Source: Candidatus Zixiibacteriota bacterium | GTDB taxonomy: Bacteria; Zixibacteria; MSB-5A5; GN15; FEB-12 | Assembly (NCBI GenBank): GCA_029860345.1 | Contig: JAOUBJ010000006.1 | Coordinates: forward strand, 186,001 to 250,000 | Length of the DNA stretch: 64,000 nt | Reading direction: 5' to 3' | Part shown: in pieces, positions 55,062 to 63,027 of the stretch | Numbering within the stretch: the first letter of the stretch is position 1 | Layout of the letters: every line of letters starts with the position of its first letter | The notes under the pieces: model-generated | Databases searched by the model: none | Told to the model about the DNA's origin: nothing | The model's input: only the letters and a program-made list of their open reading frames with translations | Translations under genes and position numbers: made by a program

Positions 55062-55066
55062 GGCGC

Positions 55067-55540
55067 TTAGTTCACTAACTTGGAATGGTCGGCTTTGAGG
55101 TCGACAGAGTCGACCGAGCCGAACTCATCGAATTCGAGGAAGACCAGGGCTGAGGCGATGGCCTTGACCTGTTCGACACTTATGGGGTCGCCGCCAAAGA
55201 CAGCCACTCTTTCGAGGATTGTCTCAAACTGCTCGGTGTCGATCAGCGATAGATTCAGAAGCTTCAGCAGGAAGCCGTAAGCTTCGGTGGTAATGCGGAC
55301 TCGTTCAGTGGCAGTGAGTACCCGGTTGGGCAGATGGACCTTGGGGAAATCGGCATAGAGCCACTCGGGCGAATTGTCAAACCGGTTCCAAAGCCAGAAA
55401 TAGGCCGACGATATCTCGTTGTCGGAGTAGCCCATTGTCTTGAGAGTGGTGGAGAAGTCCTCAGACTCGACCAACCGCCCCTGGTTGTCGCGCATGTAGT
55501 CCATGAGGAAGACTACTATCTCAAGAATTCTATCGCTCAT
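55067..55540 (-). CDS. smg: Smg family protein (DUF494)
   Basis: ATG at 55540 is chosen (AGGA 6 nt upstream), so 19 residues of the longest ORF are dropped. The 157-residue product matches the Smg/DUF494 family: SDRILEIVVFLMDYM at the N-terminus and an acidic helical body. Its role is unknown, but it often neighbours dprA/topoisomerase genes. It begins a tight operon with coaC, coaB, udg, dnaB, mlaEF and radA. Confidence 0.87.
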   Translation of the reverse strand: MSDRILEIVVFLMDYMRDNQGRLVESEDFSTTLKTMGYSDNEISSAYFWLWNRFDNSPEWLYADFPKVHLPNRVLTATERVRITTEAYGFLLKLLNLSLIDTEQFETILERVAVFGGDPISVEQVKAIASALVFLEFDEFGSVDSVDLKADHSKLVN

Positions 55541-55573
55541 CAGGTATCCTTCGTAGTTACTCCAGTCATCTAG

Positions 55574-55602
55574 AGTATAGTAAACAGAATCGGCCAACGC
55601 AA
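55574..55602 (-). promoter_or_regulatory. Sigma-70 promoter of the smg-radA operon
   Basis: TTGCGT (55602-55597) and TATACT (55579-55574) have a 17-base spacer, 33 bases before the smg ATG. Confidence 0.55.
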
Positions 55603-55862
55603 GTTCCGATTGAATGTTGGCCCAAGAAAAGATGCCGGGAGGGTTTGCCTGACGATAGGGAGAATCAGGATTGCTCCGCTACAACCGCCTAACCTCTTCG
55701 CCCGTCACAACCTCCCTGAAAACAGACAATCCGCTTGACATTACAGGCTCACGTTCGTCTAGTAGGACAGGGAAAAGAACCACAACAAACCACGCGGCTC
55801 GTTCGCGATGGGAGCAGTGACAAGTCACTTTTGTGCGCGTTGCGCGTGAGTGAGCTGAAGGT

Positions 55863-55888
55863 GCTGTAAGGCGACTCGCCTGACAGCC
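55863..55888. repeat. Dispersed 25-bp palindrome
   Basis: GCTGTAAGGCGACTCGCCTGACAGC is an imperfect palindrome. Similar ones occur at 60533-60558 and 63308-63333. The surrounding 450-base gap holds this repeat and the promoter elements of both divergent operons. Confidence 0.65.
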
Positions 55889-55956
55889 GTCAGACTTTGA
55901 GTGCAACACAGACAGCCCCGCAAGGCTTGAGTTTATGGGAAGTAAACCGTATTGTG

Positions 55957-55978
55957 GTGTGTACAATTGATAACACAC
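55957..55978 (+). promoter_or_regulatory. Dyad before the leader ORF
   Basis: GTGTGT and ACACAC are separated by ten bases around CAATTG, immediately upstream of an AAAGGAGGAG ribosome-binding site. It may be an operator or a hairpin. Confidence 0.35.
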
Positions 55979-55993
55979 AGAAAGGAGGAGTCT

Positions 55994-56035
55994 ATGGCTG
56001 GACATCGTTTCGTGCTAAAAGAAGACAATCATTAA
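55994..56035 (+). CDS. Possible 13-residue leader peptide
   Basis: MAGHRFVLKEDNH follows AAAGGAGGAG, the best Shine-Dalgarno sequence in the area. Its stop overlaps an ATG of the next ORF in TAATG, and the likely start of the metallopeptidase gene (56050) has only GGGAGA. This could couple translation, but it may be coincidental. Confidence 0.3.
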   Translation: MAGHRFVLKEDNH

Positions 56036-56049
56036 TGGGAGAAACCGAA

Positions 56050-57099
56050 ATGAGTTATAGGAAAACATGTTCATCAGTGGCAATCTGGGTAGCCGTTGCG
56101 CTGATTGTCGGACTTAGTTCGTCCATCGCATGGGCATCCCAGCCCACTCCTGCAATTGCAGCGAGCTTGGACCCGAAGGTCAGAACAGTAGAAGCTGGAC
56201 CGCAGGAGTTGGTGCTGACCATTATCACCGCGTTTGATTGTGAGGAACTGAATCTCGATATTTCAATTGAGAAACTAACTCTAAATGGCCTGGCCAATCG
56301 AACTATAAGTGTTCGTGCCAATGAGAAGTCTGAAACTCTTCTGTACGTAGATATTCCTCGCGGTGATACCAGTATGGTAAGAGTAAATATAACGGGGTGC
56401 CGTGAGGGGACGGGCGCCATCCTCTCATTCGTTACGACCGGCGATAGTGTCGAATACCACCACGGTCCACCTATGCCAGACCGGCCTGCGAGGGGTAGAG
56501 GCACTGCGCGTCCATTCGATCAACCAACTGAGCTGCAACTCGACAGTAACCTTTACGAGTACATGCTTGACTTGCGCATCAAGATGATGCGCGATTTTGT
56601 CAAGAGCCTCCCGATTGAGTTGATTCCTACTGAACAGGAGAACATCTTCAAGGTCTGGATGACCCGGGATCAGTTTCGCAAACTGAAGAACGAAGGTGTC
56701 AAAGGGCGTATGATTGAGGGTCAAATGGTGGATACATTGCCCCCCCCCGTTGATCGTATCCGGCCTGATTCATCCACCAGGAAGCAGAAACCACGAGGGG
56801 CGCTGGGTTCGCCAACCGATCCTGCAAGCAGCGGTGATTTCAGTTTGGCCGGGATAGACGGGCTCAGTGGTGGGTTGTTGCAAGCCGAACAGTTGGTCAC
56901 GTTTTATCTGCACATCGACAATAGTACGAACTACGATGTCGACGGCGTGACAAACGGTTTCCGGTTCTATTCCCCCGACGGAGCGACATGGGCGGACACG
57001 GAGGGGGATACCTTAGGGACTTTGGATTGGGGGGCTGAATTCGACCTGCTATTTATTTCATTCCTTACAGTGTGTCGGGCTCGGGTGCTGATACTATAG
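56050..57099 (+). CDS. Secreted metallopeptidase-dockerin protein, 5' part (frame broken)
   Basis: ATG at 56050 has GGGAGA 7 nt upstream and gives a signal peptide (SVAIWVAVALIVGLSSSIAWA). The mature part contains two short beta-rich stretches, a helical linker and a domain with FYLHIDNSTNYDVDGVTNGFRFYSPDG. The reading frame then diverges: after about 57040 it runs into a stop at 57099, while a good continuation lies one frame back from about 57045. A run of nine C (56740-56748) encodes PPP. Together with 57072-58715 this is almost certainly one ancestral gene. Confidence 0.8.
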   Translation: MSYRKTCSSVAIWVAVALIVGLSSSIAWASQPTPAIAASLDPKVRTVEAGPQELVLTIITAFDCEELNLDISIEKLTLNGLANRTISVRANEKSETLLYVDIPRGDTSMVRVNITGCREGTGAILSFVTTGDSVEYHHGPPMPDRPARGRGTARPFDQPTELQLDSNLYEYMLDLRIKMMRDFVKSLPIELIPTEQENIFKVWMTRDQFRKLKNEGVKGRMIEGQMVDTLPPPVDRIRPDSSTRKQKPRGALGSPTDPASSGDFSLAGIDGLSGGLLQAEQLVTFYLHIDNSTNYDVDGVTNGFRFYSPDGATWADTEGDTLGTLDWGAEFDLLFISFLTVCRARVLIL

Positions 57100-58715
57100 G
57101 TTTCGCCGGTTCGAGGCTATTCGACTCCGGGCTTCCCTGGTGGTTCGACGATACCGCTTACTCCCTGACAATCGGACCTATTCCTTTGTCTTCTGTTGGC
57201 AAGACGATTTGTCTGGATTCCGCTTTCTTCCCTCCTTCGGGTGTCTGGGCCTGGTCGGTAGCGCAGGTTGGGACTTTCCATCCTTCCTGGGACGGACCGC
57301 ATTGTTACGAGGTCGGTGCCGATACTACCCTGTTGGTGAGTGGTCAATTGAGCTACCTGAACCCCCGGTATTCCCCTCCAAACGATGAATTTCCGATGAG
57401 AGATATTGAGGTTCAATTATGGGACAAGGATTGGGATTTTGATGATCTATTGGCGGTGACAACGACGAACGATGATGGTGACTTTTCATTCGATACAGTT
57501 TCTAACATCGACTATGGTGGTGCCTACGGCCAAGACATCTATCTCAAGATCTTCGCCCACAATGACGCCGGATTTGTGACGACCAACACCATATTGCTGA
57601 CAAAGTGGTACACAGTCAAAGAACCAGTTATTCAGGATGTAAGTAGTGGTACCTACGATTACGGCACTTTCGTGACGAACCTCGGCACCAGCGGAGCTTT
57701 TCACATTGTAGATCGATTATTGGACGGCTATCGTATGTGGCTCGACAGCACGTTTATTATTAGAGAGGACATCGGAGGTTGCCCTGTCTATCTGGACGAC
57801 AGTTGCGGCAGTTATTATACCAGTCCTCCGCTCACGGCAGATTACCTCGTGATCGACACTTCAGACTACTCTCTATTGAGAGCACCCGATACATATGATG
57901 ATCATGTCATCCTCCATGAGCACGGTCACTGGGTGGGAAGTCATTGCCTTGATGTCTTCGATGAGAGTTCCGGCGGGCCACATACATGGAGCGGAAAATA
58001 CTCACCGGCGCTTGCGGCTTCAGAAGGGTTTGCGCATTTCTGGTCGTCTGTTGTAAGGGGGGATGCTTCCGGTAAGAACTGGTGGCTGAATTTCGCCCTA
58101 TACCGGGAGACAAATGTTGAAAATGGTGAACATGGGTGGGATGGTACTTACAGTAACTCCGCCAACAATTACGGCGATAGTTGCGAAGCGGCGGTTGCCG
58201 GAATTCTCTGGGATATCTGTGATCCTGATAGCGACGACTACGATAGTTTTGGCGATTTCAGCTTCCCCCGTGGTCCGGCCGATGATATCGGGGACAGCCT
58301 GTCGGACGGGTTTCAGAGCATTCTGTCCGCGCTGCTCGATGATGACGTGCTTGGTCATCGCCCGGACAATATGGGTGAATTCTGGGATGTCTGGGTCGGT
58401 CCACCATCGTTGGGTAACAAGCAGAAGGTGGCTGACATATACTATGAACACGGCGATTCGACCCGGAGTTGTTGCTACGGTATTCGTGGCAACGTAGACG
58501 GCGATCTCTGGGATCAAATCGATATTAATGACCTCCTGTATCTTGTCGATTTCATGTTCACGGGCGGCCCGGAAGCGCCGTGCTGGGAGGAGGCTAACCT
58601 GAGGGCTGATGATTCAACCATAGATATCTCGGATCTCGTTTGGTTGGTCGACTATATGTTCACCGGTGGACCGGCGCCGCACTCGTGCTACGACAAGAAA
58701 CTCCAGACTGACTAA
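57072..58715 (+). CDS. Secreted metallopeptidase-dockerin protein, 3' part
   Basis: The 547-residue frame carries a candidate zinc metallopeptidase site, HEHGHW (HExxH, 57915-57932), after a beta-sandwich region, then a long domain with Asp/Gly-rich stretches. It ends with two dockerin-like repeats, VDGDLWDQIDINDLLYLVDF and DDSTIDISDLVWLVDYMFTGG. The third zinc ligand is not clear. It starts at GTG 57072 only formally, as the true start is in the upstream frame. The dockerin pair is very like that of the partial gene at the left edge. Confidence 0.82.
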   Translation: MSGSGADTIGFAGSRLFDSGLPWWFDDTAYSLTIGPIPLSSVGKTICLDSAFFPPSGVWAWSVAQVGTFHPSWDGPHCYEVGADTTLLVSGQLSYLNPRYSPPNDEFPMRDIEVQLWDKDWDFDDLLAVTTTNDDGDFSFDTVSNIDYGGAYGQDIYLKIFAHNDAGFVTTNTILLTKWYTVKEPVIQDVSSGTYDYGTFVTNLGTSGAFHIVDRLLDGYRMWLDSTFIIREDIGGCPVYLDDSCGSYYTSPPLTADYLVIDTSDYSLLRAPDTYDDHVILHEHGHWVGSHCLDVFDESSGGPHTWSGKYSPALAASEGFAHFWSSVVRGDASGKNWWLNFALYRETNVENGEHGWDGTYSNSANNYGDSCEAAVAGILWDICDPDSDDYDSFGDFSFPRGPADDIGDSLSDGFQSILSALLDDDVLGHRPDNMGEFWDVWVGPPSLGNKQKVADIYYEHGDSTRSCCYGIRGNVDGDLWDQIDINDLLYLVDFMFTGGPEAPCWEEANLRADDSTIDISDLVWLVDYMFTGGPAPHSCYDKKLQTD

Positions 58716-59397
58716 CAAAAGTAATTCTCGGGGCTGCGGGGCTCCATTCAAGACAACTTAAGGCCTGACCTAATTCCAAGTGGCGCATGCTACAAGTATG
58801 CCGCACGGCATCGGGTCCAGGCCCCCCGGCGAGCAGTCGCTCACAAAACCCGGTAAAATCGCTCAAAGCGGCCCATAATATCGCTTGACATCGGGGCAGC
58901 CGTCGCACTTATTGCAGCTAAGGGAACAGTCAATTCAACTTCGAATCCCGGTAGCAACCGGGAGAGCATCATGTCCTTTGAGCGTTTCGGGAACATACCT
59001 CCAGCCGGGGTGTCATGCACCTTGTGACTGGCTCTAGTGGTTCATAATCAAATCGACCTTTTAGGTCGATCGGCAGTTGCTCTGGTTATCCGGAAGGGAA
59101 CCATGCCGTTCAAGTCTTTGCCATCGTCGAACCGTCGAAATCACCTGCTTACGGGTTTCCTGTGTCCGGGTGCGTCTTCACATTTCCTGGCATTGGGCAA
59201 TGTGTACGAGACGCTCTGGCTGGTTTCGTTCGTGGCCCTCGTGCTCATAATTCGCAACGATTGGTTTGATTACCCCGACGGCCTGTCACCTCCTCCCGCC
59301 AACTGTGCTTGAATCTTCCGAGCAGGCGGTATAGTCGCCTGGCGAAGACCTTCTTTCATTGAAAAATGGAAGTCACTTAACAATTGGGAGTTTGAAA
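58716..59397 (+). other. Intergenic region with a possible small ORF
   Basis: This 682-base gap holds a TTGACA word at 58885 with a poor -10, a perfect stem ATCGACC/GGTCGAT at about 59049-59068, and a possible 69-residue ORF. No other gene is supported. Confidence 0.4.
59103..59312 (+). CDS. Small membrane protein, doubtful
   Basis: ATG at 59103 follows GGAAGGGAACC. The 69-residue product contains one hydrophobic segment (LWLVSFVALVLII) flanked by polar ends. There is no recognised family and codon usage is not convincing. Confidence 0.3.
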   Translation: MPFKSLPSSNRRNHLLTGFLCPGASSHFLALGNVYETLWLVSFVALVLIIRNDWFDYPDGLSPPPANCA

Positions 59398-60345
59398 GTG
59401 AAAAAACTACTTATAGTTTTTGTGGTGGTGGTACTGGCGACCGGTGGTGTCTTTGCACAGAATTTCCCGACGGACGGACCGACGGACGACGTTACAACCT
59501 CCTTAGGGATGTTTATCATCGAGATTAATCTGCAGTATCGCCACCTGTTCCTAAACAATCCGGCCTATGATCAGGCTACCGGGACGTTGACCAGCCCAGT
59601 TCTGTATGATCCGGCCACCGTTATCGGTCGCAGTGCGGTGCACCTTCACGATCCGAATCTTACCGGCGCTGATTACCTGGGTGTGCCCGTTGGAACAGCC
59701 CAAACAACTGTCGGTGACATAAACTTTACGGTTTGGCCCCCTGGCTTTCAGGGACCGCCCAACACGAGGGAACTCCACACCAAAGTGCACTCGATGAATA
59801 TGACCAGTGGCCGCTCAGCCGTCCGGGCAGGCCTGGCCGCCGAGGGTGCGATCCTGATGAGCCCGGGAGAAGTCGAATCTATGCCAGGAGGTAACGACTT
59901 CCCGGCTGAGAGCTTCTTTGACGTGTTCGTTGAAGTTGTTATCCCCGGGGCACCTGCTGATTCGTGGGGAGATCCGGACTCCATGATTGTGGGTAATGGT
60001 CTGGCCCTCATGGTGGAAGCCGATAGTCTACAGTCCCTGCCACCAAAAGTCGTGTATATTCATAGAAACTCCACTGCCGTCCCGGTCCAATTCCGAAACA
60101 GCCACCCAACATATTGGACGGAAGGACAGGTGCTCGGGTTCTTGATCCTGGCCGGTCACGGAGTCGGGTATGATGACGGTGGAGAGGATACACAGTCATT
60201 TATGAACACCATGGACACGGTAACGCCTATGCCTGTTCCACCGGTACCCACGACGACACCTTACGGCATCCTGATACTGCTGGCCCTGCTAATCCTTTCA
60301 GCCGTTTATGTGCTGTACAAAAAGAGAACGACGGCCAACGTGTAG
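59398..60345 (+). CDS. Secreted protein with IPTL-CTERM-like C-terminal anchor
   Basis: GTG at 59398 has GGGAG 7 nt upstream, trimming a 13-residue extension. The 315-residue product has a signal peptide predicted to be cut before Gln (GVFA/QNFP), a domain with no recognised family, and a C-terminal tail VPTTTPYGILILLALLILSA...YKKR. The tail has the form of IPTL-CTERM or PEP-CTERM sorting signals: a short motif, a hydrophobic helix, then basic residues. Gln at +1 fits cyclisation by the glutaminyl cyclase at 14839-15774. It ends at a good terminator. Confidence 0.72.
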   Translation: MKKLLIVFVVVVLATGGVFAQNFPTDGPTDDVTTSLGMFIIEINLQYRHLFLNNPAYDQATGTLTSPVLYDPATVIGRSAVHLHDPNLTGADYLGVPVGTAQTTVGDINFTVWPPGFQGPPNTRELHTKVHSMNMTSGRSAVRAGLAAEGAILMSPGEVESMPGGNDFPAESFFDVFVEVVIPGAPADSWGDPDSMIVGNGLALMVEADSLQSLPPKVVYIHRNSTAVPVQFRNSHPTYWTEGQVLGFLILAGHGVGYDDGGEDTQSFMNTMDTVTPMPVPPVPTTTPYGILILLALLILSAVYVLYKKRTTANV

Positions 60346-60375
60346 TAATCGCATATCCTGACAGAGTCAATACCT

Positions 60376-60406
60376 GAGCGGAGGTTCTCCTCCGCTCTTC
60401 TCTTTT
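60376..60406 (+). terminator. Rho-independent terminator
   Basis: GAGCGGAGG, TTCT and CCTCCGCTC, followed by TTCTCTTTT. It lies 31 bases beyond the stop at 60345. Confidence 0.8.
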
Positions 60407-60490
60407 CAGGGCAACTGCCCACTCCCCTTTGTGTGCCTGCACAAGCTCCCACAACAAGAGGCTTGTTGATAAAGGCCCAATCCGCGGGTG

Positions 60491-60558
60491 GTGTTGGGCG
60501 ACCCAGCCCGACACCTACCGACCAACCCACAGGCTGTCAGGCGAGTCACCTGACAGCA
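60491..60558. repeat. Dispersed repeats between convergent genes
   Basis: GTGTTGGGCGACCCAGCCCG (60491-60510) matches 63346-63365 with one change. A second hairpin, GCTGTCAGGCGAGTCACCTGACAGC (60533-60558), matches the family at 55863 and 63308. Confidence 0.65.
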
Positions 60559-60573
60559 CCGGCAGAATGCAGT

Positions 60574-61215
60574 TTAGGGCTTGAGTTCCCAATTCGGAAG
60601 CGCGATAGGTGTCGTAAGTTGGCCCGGATGCAAAGTGAAGACAGTGGTGACTTCTATAACTTCAGCCAGCTTGAGAAACAGCGCCCGGGGACGAGGTATC
60701 TCGAAGTCATCCAAGCGAATCTCAAACTCGGCGCGCACGCGAAAGCTGCCCGGCTGGCCGGACTCTGCAAGTGGAGCAATTGAAAGTCGAGCCTCAATTG
60801 CACGTTTTACCCCGTGGATATAAAACAGCCCGACGGCTTCAGCGTGGTAACTGGAATCCACAGCGAACACTTGGGGCATCCCCTCCAGTGAGGTAAGTTC
60901 AAAATAGCAGTGGGGAAACTCATCGGTGTGCAGATGGTTTTGACGCATGTGCTCATCGCGCTTGTCAATCCCGGTCTTAAGCGTCCGCAAGTCGACAGAG
61001 AGCACAGCCGTGGCCGCGGATTGCGGTTGGTTGGGATCAAAGATAAACTGTCCGACAATCGCCTGCGTCTCACCATCAAGAAACTCAAGGCGGGCCGAAG
61101 ATTCTATGTGAACGGTGTCGCTGCCCGATAGCGGATCCAGCCGGTATTCCGTCGCTGATGCGACCGGGGCCGCCAGCAGAGCCAGTGTCAATGCTGCAAT
61201 GGTAAGTCGTGACAT
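60574..61215 (-). CDS. YceI family periplasmic protein
   Basis: YceI proteins are lipocalin-like barrels that bind isoprenoid quinones or related lipids. ATG at 61215 has GAGG 6 nt upstream, dropping 8 residues from the longest ORF. The product begins with a signal peptide cut near ASA/TE, then shows the YceI fold (HIESSARLEFLDGETQAIVGQ, LSVDLRTLKTGIDKRDEHMR, FELTSLEG, LTIHGVKR-like FYIHGVKRAIEAR). It is last of three co-oriented genes with heme-binding partners, so an electron-carrier role is inferred. Confidence 0.9.
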   Translation of the reverse strand: MSRLTIAALTLALLAAPVASATEYRLDPLSGSDTVHIESSARLEFLDGETQAIVGQFIFDPNQPQSAATAVLSVDLRTLKTGIDKRDEHMRQNHLHTDEFPHCYFELTSLEGMPQVFAVDSSYHAEAVGLFYIHGVKRAIEARLSIAPLAESGQPGSFRVRAEFEIRLDDFEIPRPRALFLKLAEVIEVTTVFTLHPGQLTTPIALPNWELKP

Positions 61216-61222
61216 TCGGGCC

Positions 61223-61963
61223 TCAATTGTCCTGTGCATCCTGATCGATCCAATCGCCGATCAATTGAATGTCGGCCGGCGACAAATAGGGACCGTTTCG
61301 CGGCATGCGATCACCAAACGGCGGCGGATCGAGGAGTTTGCGATAGAGATTGCTGGCATCGGCATTGCGCTTGGTCAGCAGAGCACCGTGATCAGCCGAT
61401 CCATTGACGATGCTGTTGTAGTTGGCGTCGGCATTGTTTCGGCTCAGAGTGAAACCACCACTGGAGGTGCCATGGCAACCGCTGGCGGCGCACCAGGTTT
61501 GGATCAAGGGGTTGACATCGGTCGAAAACCTGACACCGTCGTCATCGTAGATGGTCGCCGTCCCGGTAGCATCACCTATCTGACCATTGACCGCTGCGCT
61601 GATAGTCAGGCCAAAGCTCTCAGCAAACTCAACCGCAGCGTTGTTGATAGTGGCAACTGAGACGGCGGTACTCAGGGTACCTGCTGGAATTGTGTCCTTG
61701 CCGTTGGTGACGGCGTAGTCGGATGTCCCGGTGGCGTCGCCGTCGGACGTTGCGTAATCGAAGATAACATCCTGACTTGAGGTAGCATCGATAGAGACGG
61801 TGAACACGACTGTTTGGCCTTCAAGAACCTTGAAGTCACTGACCGACAGCGATGGACCTGTTCCACCACCACCTCCCCCGGTTGGTGAGTCGCCGGAGTC
61901 GGAGCAACCGAGCAAAACTGCCGTGGTCAATAGTATCGTTGCAACGAGGATTCGCTTGTACAT
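61223..61963 (-). CDS. Lipoprotein with Calx-beta domain and cytochrome c-like domain
   Basis: The 246-residue product has a lipobox ending LLGC (Cys20), a Gly-rich linker and a Calx-beta domain (LSVSDFKVLEGQTVVFTVSI to DDDG, residues about 38-143). The C-terminal domain resembles planctomycete-type cytochromes: heme motif C-A-A-S-G-C-H (Cys158, Cys163, His164), a CxxxxCH variant, and a possible axial Met in FGDRM (Met220). It is probably an envelope electron carrier. The YceI gene starts inside its end region, and the heme-barrel gene lies 29 bases upstream. Confidence 0.82.
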   Translation of the reverse strand: MYKRILVATILLTTAVLLGCSDSGDSPTGGGGGGTGPSLSVSDFKVLEGQTVVFTVSIDATSSQDVIFDYATSDGDATGTSDYAVTNGKDTIPAGTLSTAVSVATINNAAVEFAESFGLTISAAVNGQIGDATGTATIYDDDGVRFSTDVNPLIQTWCAASGCHGTSSGGFTLSRNNADANYNSIVNGSADHGALLTKRNADASNLYRKLLDPPPFGDRMPRNGPYLSPADIQLIGDWIDQDAQDN

Positions 61964-61992
61964 GAGGCATCTCCTTTGTTTCAGTATCGCAT

Positions 61993-63027
61993 TCAGTATC
62001 CAAAGTGAACCTGCAAAAACAGGTCGTCCTCATCCTGTCTGATGCCTCTCGTATAGTAGGTATATGATGGCCTGAGTTGCACGAACGGTAGCGGATACAA
62101 CTCAATTGATACTCGCATGAATTCATCCACACCGGACTTGAGCGAACGGTCGCCGTCGAAGAAATTATATTCTGCTATCAGATACAGCCCGTATTCGAGT
62201 CGTGTGGTCAGGTTGGCGTATGTAATTAGTGTATCGTTGGCTTTGCCGGCCAGATCGAGTTCTCCCATCAATGTAAAACGGTCGTATGAGATACCGCCAA
62301 ACAGAGCCCGACTGATTGGGAAACGCCCGGTGCTGCCGCCGGATTCTTCCGGCAGCCGCAAAGAGGCGCCGACAAGATATCCAACCGGGCCGTAGCCGGA
62401 AGCGCGATAAAGATGCGCGCCGTAGATGCCACGTCCGCTTTCATCCATAGCTTCGGCGACGAAATTGATGCCTTTCACCAGGGCGCCAACGGAAAGACCA
62501 TCGAGATAGACATTGGAACCATGCCCCGTGCGCTCCTGCACAAACGCTTTGTGGTCGGAACTGTGCAAACCATAAGCCGGGTAGAATCGTCCTGCCTTGA
62601 TGTAGAATCGATCATCGGCCTGCCGCCACAAGGCATAGTTTTCACTGATCCCCGCTTCACCGAACCGCAACTGATATGAAAACCGTTCAATCGGTTCGGC
62701 GTTGACAAAGGCGTCGGTCTGCATCCGAAACACACGACCGTCATCAAAGATCAGGTGGCGCGAGTCCAGTCCGATTGTCACCGCTTCGGAGAGCCGTGGT
62801 GAACGGTACTTGTCGGCGAGTTTTCTCTTGGTCGAAGGCAAACACAGTTCGTTGAATCCTACCGCGTGGTTGCCGTACTCGTTGCGCATACCGCCACCGT
62901 TGGGGTTGATATGACAATTGCCACAAGCGGCTCCTTGTTCAACAGCCAGTCGGGGAAATGATGTGGCCGATGAGATTATCAGGGCGGCAATGATCAGAAC
63001 GACAGTGGCAAGCGGCAGAATCCTCAT
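61993..63027 (-). CDS. Outer-membrane beta-barrel with N-terminal heme c motif
   Basis: The 344-residue product has a signal peptide, then AACGNCHINPNGGGMRNEYG with a CxxCH site (Cys35, Cys38, His39), followed by about 290 residues of alternating beta-strands with barrel character ending in an aromatic residue (LFLQVHFGY). The motif CHxNPxGGGxRNxYG is shared by other monoheme-barrel proteins. A heme at the mouth or periplasmic side of a barrel suggests electron passage across the outer membrane, as in porin-cytochrome complexes, but this is an inference. GGAG lies 9 nt before the ATG. It is first of the three-gene unit. Confidence 0.82.
   Translation of the reverse strand: MRILPLATVVLIIAALIISSATSFPRLAVEQGAACGNCHINPNGGGMRNEYGNHAVGFNELCLPSTKRKLADKYRSPRLSEAVTIGLDSRHLIFDDGRVFRMQTDAFVNAEPIERFSYQLRFGEAGISENYALWRQADDRFYIKAGRFYPAYGLHSSDHKAFVQERTGHGSNVYLDGLSVGALVKGINFVAEAMDESGRGIYGAHLYRASGYGPVGYLVGASLRLPEESGGSTGRFPISRALFGGISYDRFTLMGELDLAGKANDTLITYANLTTRLEYGLYLIAEYNFFDGDRSLKSGVDEFMRVSIELYPLPFVQLRPSYTYYTRGIRQDEDDLFLQVHFGY

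Noticed and set aside
57039-57075. Programmed -1 frameshift in the metallopeptidase gene
   Set aside because: No X-XXY-YYZ slippery heptamer is present in frame, so mutation or sequence error is more likely.
58920-58990. Possible tRNA T-arm (CTTCGAATCCCGG)
   Set aside because: No acceptor, D or anticodon stems can be drawn around it.
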